Positions 1 through 5,786 of a DNA stretch of 6,815 bases are shown here, piece by piece; the stretch's first letter is position 1, and each line of letters starts with the position of its first letter. Position numbers and translations under genes: made by a program. The notes below the pieces were generated by a model. The model was not told where the DNA came from. It was given only the letters and a program-made list of their open reading frames with translations, and ran no database searches. Source of the stretch: an uncultured Oscillospiraceae bacterium (lineage in GTDB: Bacteria > Bacillota > Clostridia > Oscillospirales > Acutalibacteraceae); the NCBI GenBank assembly GCA_900546735.1, contig URDW01000115.1:1-6815 (forward strand), written 5' to 3'.

Positions 1-40
1 TATTAAGTCGTCGGCAGCGTCAGATGTGTATAAGAGACAG
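1..40 (+). other. Sequencing adapter (Nextera P5-side), not genomic
   Basis: Positions 8-21 read TCGTCGGCAGCGTC and 22-40 read AGATGTGTATAAGAGACAG, which are the Nextera read-1 adapter and the 19-bp Tn5 mosaic end. The seven bases before them, TATTAAG, fit the end of an i5 index; from memory they match the last seven bases of index S518 (CTATTAAG). An ATG inside the mosaic end at 24 creates the false protein start MCIRDS for the first gene. This stretch should be removed before any annotation. Confidence 0.98.
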
Positions 41-41
41 C

Positions 42-470
42 AAAGAGCAGTATGGCGATTATTTTGCCGTATTGTTCCAGACGCTCCCGCAGGGTAATGC
101 AGAAAAGGGCGGCACATATTTTTCCGTGTATAAAAAGCATAACTATTATAAAAATCGTTATATTTTTGAATCGAGTACCAGAGACGCAAATGGCTATGAA
201 GGACCTTTGTATTGTCAAATTCCAGCAACAAATTCTGCCCATATGCTTTGCTTTTTTGCGGATACATCCGGCAATGCGCCAATCTGCAGTGTGATCGAAA
301 TGGATCCTGAAAATGCAGAATATCCGTATTATAGAAAAGTAGAAGAACTTGAAGTGCCGCAGAACGAACCGTATATTTTCGTAAAAGAATATGACTTGGC
401 AAAGTCCGGTAATTCGATCGTCTGTTTGGAAGGTTCAGTGGAGGACATTCCCGGTATGCGCAACTCTTAA
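42..470 (+). CDS. Partial paralogue P1: extracytoplasmic four-cysteine protein, 5' end missing
   Basis: This is the 3' portion of a gene paralogous to those at 504 and 2619. The native reading frame begins at codon 42 (Lys-Glu-Gln-Tyr-Gly-Asp-Tyr-Phe); the apparent upstream ATG at 24 lies in adapter. Alignment with P2 puts the first native residue at about residue 70, so the membrane anchor and roughly 69 residues are missing. Retained family features are the Tyr-Lys-Lys-His and Asn-Arg-Tyr motifs, four cysteines aligned with those of the paralogues, and the C-terminal run PYI-x2-KEYDL-x-K-x-GNSI-x-C-x2-GS. The C-terminus ends SVEDIPGMRNS instead of the DLSD-(I/V)-YG tail of the other two. 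Its stop is 33 bases before P2, so the two are probably co-transcribed. Function is unknown; I do not recognise a named domain. Confidence 0.85.
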   Translation, partial: KEQYGDYFAVLFQTLPQGNAEKGGTYFSVYKKHNYYKNRYIFESSTRDANGYEGPLYCQIPATNSAHMLCFFADTSGNAPICSVIEMDPENAEYPYYRKVEELEVPQNEPYIFVKEYDLAKSGNSIVCLEGSVEDIPGMRNS

Positions 471-488
471 GAATAAAAAACTTTCCCT

Positions 489-494
489 AGGAGG
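489..494 (+). promoter_or_regulatory. Ribosome binding site for P2
   Basis: A perfect AGGAGG lies 9 bases upstream of the ATG at 504. It supports that start and shows P2 can be translated independently of P1. Confidence 0.85.
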
Positions 495-503
495 TGCTTT
501 TTT

Positions 504-746
504 ATGAAAACATATATCATCAAAAAGAAAGCGGTTTTGATCGTCTGTATCGTATTGATTATTCTTGTGGCAGCCGCTGCAGCCGGGTATTTCGGCTACG
601 GCGCCACACTGCTTAACCCGAACAGCGACAACTCTATTAAATCGGTCGTTTCCAAAGAACGCTATGGATTTGAAGAAGGCCTTGGCGATAGAGAAGTAGA
701 AATACTGGTCAAAAAACAGTATGGCGACTATTTTGCAGTGCTGTTT
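504..746 (+). repeat. Conserved 5' block shared with 2619-2861 (copy 1)
   Basis: The first 81 codons of P2 match the first 81 codons of P3 without gaps, with 21 mismatches by hand count (about 91% identity). Codons 21-59 are almost unchanged even at synonymous positions, for example the run through TTCTTGTGGCAGCCGCTGCA. Similarity falls sharply after this block. It is a direct repeat within coding sequence. Confidence 0.9.
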
Positions 747-1154
747 TATGCTTTGCCTGCGGATGGGCAGGGAACAGCAGACGCCTATTTCAATGTTTAT
801 AAAAAGCACAAGGCATATGCAAACCGTTATGAAATTTGTCATTCGTCTGGCGGTAGTGGCGGCGGTGATTTTGAAATGGCAACCGTGTGCCCGTTGACCG
901 ATGAAGATAACCCTTCCACACACGTTGCCTGTTTTTTTGCAAACACACCAAGCAGCGAAACGGCGTGCAGTGTATTTGAGGTTGATACAGATGCATTTGA
1001 ACACCCCTATGTGCGTAAATTAGAAGAATTTACGCCGCCGCAGGATGAACCTTATATTATAGCCAAAGAATATGATTTGACCAAGGCCGGCAATTCGATT
1101 ACTTGTCAGGACGGTTCCTTTGATTTATCGGATGTATACGGAGAAGAGGCATAA
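504..1154 (+). CDS. Paralogue P2: membrane-anchored extracytoplasmic protein of unknown function
   Basis: A 216-residue protein. Residues 1-9 are short and basic (Lys-Lys-Lys at 7-9), and residues about 10-31 form one hydrophobic segment rich in Ile, Val and Ala. There is no lipobox and no clear cleavage site, so an N-terminal signal anchor with the rest outside the membrane is most likely. Residues about 40-81 form a block almost identical to P3, including SVVSKERYGFEEGL and the QYGDYFAVLF strand. The remainder (82-216) diverges but keeps Tyr-Lys-Lys-His (99-102), Asn-Arg-Tyr (107-109), cysteines 129, 143, 155 and 201, and the KEYDL/GNSI stretch (188-199). An extra Cys112 is unique to this copy. 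The start is supported by AGGAGG at good spacing. It lies 36 bases before the lipoprotein gene and probably shares its transcript. I do not recognise the family; a surface sensor, accessory or immunity-type protein is possible but unproven. Confidence 0.9.
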   Translation: MKTYIIKKKAVLIVCIVLIILVAAAAAGYFGYGATLLNPNSDNSIKSVVSKERYGFEEGLGDREVEILVKKQYGDYFAVLFYALPADGQGTADAYFNVYKKHKAYANRYEICHSSGGSGGGDFEMATVCPLTDEDNPSTHVACFFANTPSSETACSVFEVDTDAFEHPYVRKLEEFTPPQDEPYIIAKEYDLTKAGNSITCQDGSFDLSDVYGEEA

Positions 1155-1178
1155 ATACAAATAACATATTTTACTTTC

Positions 1179-1184
1179 AAGGAG
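1179..1184 (+). promoter_or_regulatory. Ribosome binding site for lipoprotein L1
   Basis: AAGGAG sits 6 bases upstream of the ATG at 1191 and fixes that start, which is directly followed by a typical lipoprotein signal peptide. Confidence 0.85.
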
Positions 1185-1190
1185 CAGGTT

Positions 1191-2378
1191 ATGAAATTTA
1201 CAAAAAAGGCAGTTACCGCTGTTCTGATGTTGATCATGGTGTTTAGCCTGTGCGCCTGCACAGCGGAACCGATCGAGGCCAATATAGCGCAGAATTCCGC
1301 CGCTTATGTGGCCGGTGAAGATTATCAAAATTTTCTGGATTCGTTGTCCGGCATGGCACAGGGTGACGGTGGTTATTACTCTGTAAAAAATTCTATTTTG
1401 TATTTTTATGACCCGGTGCAAAATGAGGCATACCCGGTCTGTGACCGGGCGAACTGTACGCACGACAGTTCTGACTGTCCGGCGTACCTGTCGATGATGA
1501 CATTTTATATATACATGCCGATTTTTTACTACGACGGCAATCTTTATCTGCTTGGCCACGAGGAGGATGACGGCGTAGAGCGTGTATACCTGTACCAGAT
1601 TTCTCCCAAAACGCTCAAGCGCCGGCCTGCAGCCTATTTGTTTGACAGTGCCGGCAGCATCAGTATCAACTTTTTTGTGCACCGCGGTTATGTGTATTTT
1701 ATTTATGATGGCGGTGAGATGGAGCAGACAACGGCCAGGATTTACCGAACACGAATCGGCAACACAAGTCCGGATGCACCGGAAAAGGTGTATGAATACA
1801 GTGCTATCGGAGCCAATTTGGTCTCGCTGAGCGCTTATGGAAATTATATATTCTTTAAGACGGTGTCATACACCGACACGCAGGGCAATGGCTATGCACA
1901 GTCGCTTCGGTATGTCAACATTCATGATTTGAAGGAGACCGGTGAGATCACAGGAAGCGGTTATTGGTATTTTGCCGGTGAAGATGGCGTGTACTATTTT
2001 GAAGATGAAAACACGGTTTGTCTGTACAACATGGAAAGCAAAAAAAGCACGGTTTTTTGTACGCTGAATGGCCCGGGCCTAATTTATGGTGACAGCAATT
2101 ATCTGTATTTTGATAATGTTCGGCAAATTGCGGCAGGCGGCCAAGGTGAGAGTGAACGGCAGATCTATGTTTATGACAAATCCGGTAATATCGTCACACA
2201 GTTCGTGCCGCGTGGGGCGGAGGATGACTGCTATTTCGGTGGTGAAGATGTTCTGCTGTTTCAGACTATCACGACTGGTGAACAGGTGGAAAGCGGGTTG
2301 GAAACTTACTATGTGCTGGACAAATCGCACCTGTTGGAAACAGACAAACCGTTTGAAGATATAAATGTTTTAAAATGA
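1191..2378 (+). CDS. Lipoprotein L1, predicted beta-propeller with Cys/His motif (DUF5050-like)
   Basis: A 395-residue secreted lipoprotein. The signal peptide has a basic start (MKFTKK), a hydrophobic core (7-19) and a lipobox Leu20-Cys21-Ala22-Cys23, so Cys23 is the expected lipidated residue and the protein is held on the outer face of the membrane. The mature part is built from about seven beta-rich repeats of the type 'G-x-Tyr-Tyr-Phe ... turn ... Val-Tyr-x-Tyr-(Asp/Asn)', near 62-80, 115-148, 165-202, 216-251, 258-288, 301-339 and 352-385. This suggests a seven-bladed propeller like the DUF5050-type lipoproteins of Clostridia. After the first blade lies Cys84-x4-Cys89-x-His91-x4-Cys96, a possible metal or disulfide site that I recall in similar clostridial lipoproteins. 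There is no catalytic signature. It follows P2 in the same transcript, and a likely terminator hairpin lies 22 bases after the stop. A ligand-binding or accessory role for the surface module is inferred. Confidence 0.88.
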   Translation: MKFTKKAVTAVLMLIMVFSLCACTAEPIEANIAQNSAAYVAGEDYQNFLDSLSGMAQGDGGYYSVKNSILYFYDPVQNEAYPVCDRANCTHDSSDCPAYLSMMTFYIYMPIFYYDGNLYLLGHEEDDGVERVYLYQISPKTLKRRPAAYLFDSAGSISINFFVHRGYVYFIYDGGEMEQTTARIYRTRIGNTSPDAPEKVYEYSAIGANLVSLSAYGNYIFFKTVSYTDTQGNGYAQSLRYVNIHDLKETGEITGSGYWYFAGEDGVYYFEDENTVCLYNMESKKSTVFCTLNGPGLIYGDSNYLYFDNVRQIAAGGQGESERQIYVYDKSGNIVTQFVPRGAEDDCYFGGEDVLLFQTITTGEQVESGLETYYVLDKSHLLETDKPFEDINVLK

Positions 2379-2400
2379 GGTTAGACAGATAGGAATGTAC

Positions 2401-2445
2401 AATAATATGCACCCATAAGTGTTCGTCTTTTGGGTGCATATTATT
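2401..2445 (+). terminator. Perfect 15-bp inverted repeat, likely terminator after L1
   Basis: AATAATATGCACCCA (2401-2415) is the exact reverse complement of TGGGTGCATATTATT (2431-2445), with 15 bases between. Three more pairs can form inside after one mismatch, leaving a loop of about 7. It lies just after the L1 stop, as a transcription terminator would. The 3' flank is T-rich (CGTGTTGCTTTTGTT) but has no clean T-run, so the hairpin could instead protect the 3' end of the mRNA or be a binding site. Confidence 0.6.
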
Positions 2446-2534
2446 CGTGTTGCTTTTGTTGTGTATATTGCATAAGAGAATGCCTGGTATTTTGTGCCAG
2501 TATACAAAGTTGATTTTTTTGTGACAATATAATC

Positions 2535-2563
2535 TTGCACTTTCTTCGACTATGGTCTAATAT
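2535..2563 (+). promoter_or_regulatory. Candidate sigma-A promoter for the P3-permease-ATPase unit
   Basis: TTGCAC (2535-2540) is followed after 17 bases by TAATAT (2558-2563). An overlapping alternative is an extended -10 TGG-TCTAAT (2553-2561), and a perfect TATAAT at 2528-2533 has no good -35. The region is AT-rich, lies downstream of the L1 hairpin and ahead of P3, and is the only sizeable gap inside the cluster (2379-2618). No operator repeat is evident. The matches are partial, so this is tentative. Confidence 0.35.
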
Positions 2564-2603
2564 GAAATTATAGTAGGGGTACTTTGCCCTAAATCCCATT
2601 GTC

Positions 2604-2611
2604 AAAGGGGG
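2604..2611 (+). promoter_or_regulatory. Ribosome binding site for P3
   Basis: AAAGGGGG ends 7 bases before the ATG at 2619. It is a G-rich variant of the AGGAGG seen before P2; the following GCTGCTTT resembles the GGTGCTTTTTT before P2, so the repeat homology extends slightly upstream of the start codons. Confidence 0.7.
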
Positions 2612-2618
2612 CTGCTTT

Positions 2619-2861
2619 ATGAAAACACATGTCACCAAAAAGAAAGTAGGTTTGATCGTCTGTATTGTTTTCATTGTTCTTGTGGCAGCCGCTGCAGCCG
2701 GGTATTTCGGCTACGGCGCCACGCTGCTTGACCCGAACAGCGACGACTCTATTAAATCGGTCGTTTCCAAAGAACGCTATGGATTTGAAGAAGGCCTGGG
2801 CAACAAAGAAGTAGAAATACTGGTGAAAAAACAGTATGGCGATTATTTTGCGGTGTTGTTT
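2619..2861 (+). repeat. Conserved 5' block shared with 504-746 (copy 2)
   Basis: Second copy of the 81-codon block described at 504-746. Many of the differences cluster in the first 20 codons and after codon 59; the stretch between is nearly invariant, including silent positions, pointing to recent duplication or gene conversion. Confidence 0.9.
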
Positions 2862-3263
2862 AGTGCCGTGCCGCCGGATGACAGAGAAGCAGCTATAACA
2901 CATCTGTCGCTTTATAAAAAACATAAGTATTATAAAAACCGATATGTGTCGAGCAGTCGCATTTCGGATGGCAGTGAGTTGGATTCAGTGTTGTGTATCT
3001 CACAAATGGATGAAGACCTGGATTCAGCAAAAATTGTCTGCTATATCGGGAACGATGTCTCCGGCGTTTCCCGTTGTACCTTGCTGGAGGCCGACGAGGA
3101 CACACCGGATCGTCTCTTTGTGCGCAAGGTAGACGAAATCGTGTTACCGACCTACGAATCCTATATTTTAGTGAAAGAATACGAAATGCAAAAACCCGGC
3201 AATTCGATTGTATGTTTTGATGGTTCTTTAGATTTGTCAGACATTTACGGTGACGCGGCGTAA
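2619..3263 (+). CDS. Paralogue P3: membrane-anchored extracytoplasmic protein of unknown function
   Basis: A 214-residue protein with the same plan as P2: basic start with Lys-Lys-Lys at 7-9, one hydrophobic anchor (about 11-31), a conserved juxtamembrane region to residue 81, then a diverged ectodomain. The four family cysteines are at 126, 141, 153 and 199. Tyr-Lys-Lys-His (99-102) and Asn-Arg-Tyr (107-109) are kept, as are KEYEM (186-190) and GNSI (194-197), and it ends with the DLSDIYGDAA tail. Beyond residue 81 only a minority of residues match P2 by eye. It has its own ribosome binding site and a preceding intergenic region, so it probably heads the second transcription unit with the ABC transporter genes. 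Its stop is followed within 16 bases by the lipoprotein remnant. Function is not recognised. Confidence 0.9.
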   Translation: MKTHVTKKKVGLIVCIVFIVLVAAAAAGYFGYGATLLDPNSDDSIKSVVSKERYGFEEGLGNKEVEILVKKQYGDYFAVLFSAVPPDDREAAITHLSLYKKHKYYKNRYVSSSRISDGSELDSVLCISQMDEDLDSAKIVCYIGNDVSGVSRCTLLEADEDTPDRLFVRKVDEIVLPTYESYILVKEYEMQKPGNSIVCFDGSLDLSDIYGDAA

Positions 3264-3279
3264 ACCATTTCTGTTTAAC

Positions 3280-3384
3280 GCCAATGCGGCGCAGATTTTT
3301 GCCGGTTATGTGGCCGGTGAAAACGTTTAAATCTCAACCGTTAAAGAAAACAAGGCATTTGAGAATGTCAATGTTTTGAAATGA
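3280..3384 (+). pseudogene. Remnant of a second lipoprotein gene (L2), body deleted
   Basis: Two pieces match the intact lipoprotein gene L1. Positions 3280-3322 align without gaps to 1278-1320 of L1 (about 35 of 43 bases by hand), encoding AN-x2-AQ-x2-A-x-YVAGE just after the lipidated cysteine. Positions 3343-3384 encode KENKAFENVNVLK-stop, matching the L1 C-terminus ETDKPFEDINVLK-stop. Both pieces are in the same frame, with a TAA at 3328 between them. The start codon, signal peptide, Cys/His motif and all propeller blades are missing, so no lipoprotein can be made. The remnant sits where a lipoprotein gene follows P2, showing that P3 once had the same P-L arrangement. Confidence 0.8.
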
Positions 3385-3385
3385 A

Positions 3386-5785
3386 TTGAAAAGTATGGAA
3401 CTGATACGAATCCTTAAAAATAAAAAGTTTATAGCGGCGGCAGTTGTGCTGCTGCTCTTGAACTGCGCTGTTTTTTACGTTATGCAGCAAAAAAATGTGC
3501 AGGAATACGGTTTTGCCTTTTCTGACTATACAGCTGTTTTCCGGGAAAATGCCGGTTTGCTGTCTGACGGGGCGCAGCAGGTCTATGCCCAGAATGAAAA
3601 ATTCCAGGTGCTGAAATCCTTTGCCGATTTTGAGACTCTGAAGGCTGCAGATGCGCAGGAATATTCGGCATTATATGCTGCGCAGGAAACGGCGCTGATA
3701 CAGGAAGAGCCGGTTTATTATGAAGAATATAAAAGCGGCAAGTACTCTTTTGCTCAAATCACACTGCTGGCGGAATTTTATGCCCATTTTGCAGCACAGC
3801 TCGACTATCAAAACGGCTACAGCGCCTATATAGATTCTGTGCTTGAAAAGGGCAGCGACCTGTCCTCCAGAAAACTGTTTTCAGACACAAACTCTTTTTC
3901 CAATAAGTCCATACAAAAAACAACGGCAGACTACGCGCAAAACAAAAACATTGCTCTTACACCGGTCAATGATTACCCGGCAAGCGCGGTGCTTACCTAC
4001 CAAGTCGGCGATCTGGTACTGGTTTTGCTTTGTGCGTTTACTGCCGTTTCTTTTTTGTCCGGTCGTGACCTGCAACTGCTTATTAATACCTGCAAAAAGG
4101 GCAGGGCAAGTTTGAAAGCGCGGCAAATTTTGATTTTGGCTGCACTTTCGTTCGTTTTTTCAGTTCTGGTTTATGTGCCGGAAATTCTGTTGGCGCAAAA
4201 ACTCTATGCTATACCGTTTGATGTAACGGCGTCTATACAGTCTTCACAAATGTTTGCAGATTCTGTTTTGCAGCTGAACTTTTTGCAGCTGTTCGCTGTG
4301 CTGATCGCCTTTAAAGCCGCTTTGGCGGCTGCGGCAGCCATGTTGATTTTGCTTTTGATTTCGCTGTTTAGCAACATTGCTTTTGTTTGCACGCTGTTTG
4401 GCGCTTTTGTCGGGGCGGAGTTTGTAATGTATCAAAGCATTCCGGTGCACAGCACGGTCTCGTTTTTTAAAACGGTAAATGTTTTTTCTTTGCTGGATTA
4501 CACGAGTTTAACAAAGTACGAACTGCTGCCGCTCTTTTCGGTGCCGGTGCGTGCAGATATTGTGATCTATGCGGTTTTGTGCCTGCTTTTTGTCGTGCTT
4601 TTTGCGTTGCTGCTGGTCGTTTCTGTGCGCAGTTACCCCGTAAGGTCGCCGGCAAAGCTGTTTCGTTATTTGTCTGTGTGGTCGGCAAAGTTTTCGGTAT
4701 TTTACGCAAAAGTGCAAAACGTGCTTTATGGCAGACGGTTTGAAACGTTTAAAATCATGCATACCGGCAGGGGCCTCGTGATTTTGGCCGTGTTTTTTGT
4801 GATCGTTGGCGTAAGCCTAAACACCAACGCACTTGTTTTTTCGCCGGTTCAAACGTATTTGAACGATTATTATGCACAGTACGGCGGCAAGCTGGATGCA
4901 GAAGTATATACGAGCCTGGACGAGATACAGCAGCGCGTAGACGCGGCGCAGGCTGAGTTTGACCACCAGGCAGAACTTTTTTCGCAGGGCAGTTTGACCT
5001 TGGGCGAATATGAAGTGGCAAAAGCAAAAAATGAAGCGTACGTCACGCAGCGTGAAGCACTGCAGCTTTTGCGCGACCAGGTGGCGTCTATTGAAAAACT
5101 GCAGCAGCGTGGCATTGAACCGGTGCTGATGAATGAGATCGGCTACAACAGCTTGTTTTCCGGGCAAAGCATTCAAAACGGGATCCTGTTAACGGTCTGC
5201 GCTGTCATTTTAATGTTTTCCGGTACTTTTGCAGCCGAAAGAGGAAGCGGTATGCATGTGTTGAATCACAGTACAAAACGCGGCCGTCTGCCGCTTACGG
5301 TGAAAAAATTTGCGGCCGTGCTTTTGCCGGTGTTTTTGCTGTGCGCGGCTTTTTACCTGGCTGCGGTCTACCGGGCAGATCACCTTTTCGGTCTGCCTGA
5401 TCTGGCTGCAAACATTCAAAATCTGCAGCTGTTGCAAAATGTTTCTTTAAATGTATCGCTTCTTGGCTATCTGGTGCTTGGCTTTGTTTTTGCATTTGTG
5501 CTGGTCACGGCAACGGCCTGCATAGTTGTGGCGCTTTCGTCGTTTTTGCCGCAGATCGCAGCGGCGGTTGCCGCCGGTGCGGTGTTTTTGCTGCCGTCGC
5601 TTTTGTATGCGGCGAACATCCTGCCGGTCCGCACGTTTGCGGTCACTGAGCAGTTCAGTTTAAACAGCGTCCTGCTGGCGGGGCAGGGAATCGGTGCATT
5701 TACCGCGCAGCTCGTGCTGCTTGCAGCGGCGGTCGCGCTTATGGCCATATGTATTGTACGAGAATGTAGAACGAGGGCAAAATGA
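3386..5785 (+). CDS. ABC transporter permease, fused two-half (ABC-2-like)
   Basis: A 799-residue integral membrane protein that appears to be a tandem of two six-helix halves. Likely helices are near 14-32, 207-225, 247-268, 300-327, 330-349 and 391-414 in the first half, and 463-483, 596-614, 641-661, 692-718, 723-745 and 772-791 in the second. In each half the first and second helices are separated by a large hydrophilic domain: about 33-206, and 484-595 where residues 512-575 look like coiled coil. After helix 2 each half has a similar cytoplasmic motif: FLSGRDLQLL ... CKKGR (223-240) and FSGTFAAERG ... STKRGR (611-634), typical of ABC-2-type permeases. The start is uncertain. TTG at 3386 is the first possible codon in an open frame beginning at 3380; ATG at 3395 (MELIRIL) is equally plausible and neither has a good ribosome binding site. 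The ATPase gene follows one base after the stop. Substrate unknown; export or surface-stress function is inferred. Confidence 0.85.
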   Translation: MKSMELIRILKNKKFIAAAVVLLLLNCAVFYVMQQKNVQEYGFAFSDYTAVFRENAGLLSDGAQQVYAQNEKFQVLKSFADFETLKAADAQEYSALYAAQETALIQEEPVYYEEYKSGKYSFAQITLLAEFYAHFAAQLDYQNGYSAYIDSVLEKGSDLSSRKLFSDTNSFSNKSIQKTTADYAQNKNIALTPVNDYPASAVLTYQVGDLVLVLLCAFTAVSFLSGRDLQLLINTCKKGRASLKARQILILAALSFVFSVLVYVPEILLAQKLYAIPFDVTASIQSSQMFADSVLQLNFLQLFAVLIAFKAALAAAAAMLILLLISLFSNIAFVCTLFGAFVGAEFVMYQSIPVHSTVSFFKTVNVFSLLDYTSLTKYELLPLFSVPVRADIVIYAVLCLLFVVLFALLLVVSVRSYPVRSPAKLFRYLSVWSAKFSVFYAKVQNVLYGRRFETFKIMHTGRGLVILAVFFVIVGVSLNTNALVFSPVQTYLNDYYAQYGGKLDAEVYTSLDEIQQRVDAAQAEFDHQAELFSQGSLTLGEYEVAKAKNEAYVTQREALQLLRDQVASIEKLQQRGIEPVLMNEIGYNSLFSGQSIQNGILLTVCAVILMFSGTFAAERGSGMHVLNHSTKRGRLPLTVKKFAAVLLPVFLLCAAFYLAAVYRADHLFGLPDLAANIQNLQLLQNVSLNVSLLGYLVLGFVFAFVLVTATACIVVALSSFLPQIAAAVAAGAVFLLPSLLYAANILPVRTFAVTEQFSLNSVLLAGQGIGAFTAQLVLLAAAVALMAICIVRECRTRAK
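5773..5777 (+). promoter_or_regulatory. Ribosome binding site for the ABC ATPase
   Basis: GAGGG within the last codons of the permease lies 9 bases before ATG 5787. This decides the ATPase start: the longer upstream reading (from 5694) would lie inside the permease and add residues unlike an ABC protein, whereas MKLELQNLTKDY is the usual N-terminus of the family. Confidence 0.75.
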
Positions 5786-5786
5786 G

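Noticed and set aside
24..41. ATG at 24 as the start of the first gene (MCIRDS)
   Set aside because: It lies wholly in the Tn5 mosaic end of the sequencing adapter; the native frame only begins at about 42.
2510..2533. TTGATT and TATAAT as a promoter
   Set aside because: The -10 match is perfect, but the spacing is only 12 bases, too short for a standard sigma-A promoter.
2441..2674. A 77-residue minus-strand open frame over the P2-unit/P3 gap
   Set aside because: It overlaps the start and ribosome binding site of P3, has no evident ribosome binding site of its own, and its composition looks like random translation.
504..3263. Repeats at 504 and 2619 as a CRISPR array or insertion sequence
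   Set aside because: The repeats are coding blocks of 243 bases in paralogous genes, with no short regular repeat-spacer pattern, no transposase and no terminal inverted repeats.
4204..5176. Several minus-strand open frames within the permease gene
   Set aside because: They are shadows of a strong + strand coding region with membrane-protein composition; none shows a recognisable domain.
5694..5786. A longer ATPase start at 5694
   Set aside because: The extra 31 residues overlap the permease coding sequence in another frame and do not look like an ABC protein; ATG 5787 has a ribosome binding site and the normal family N-terminus.
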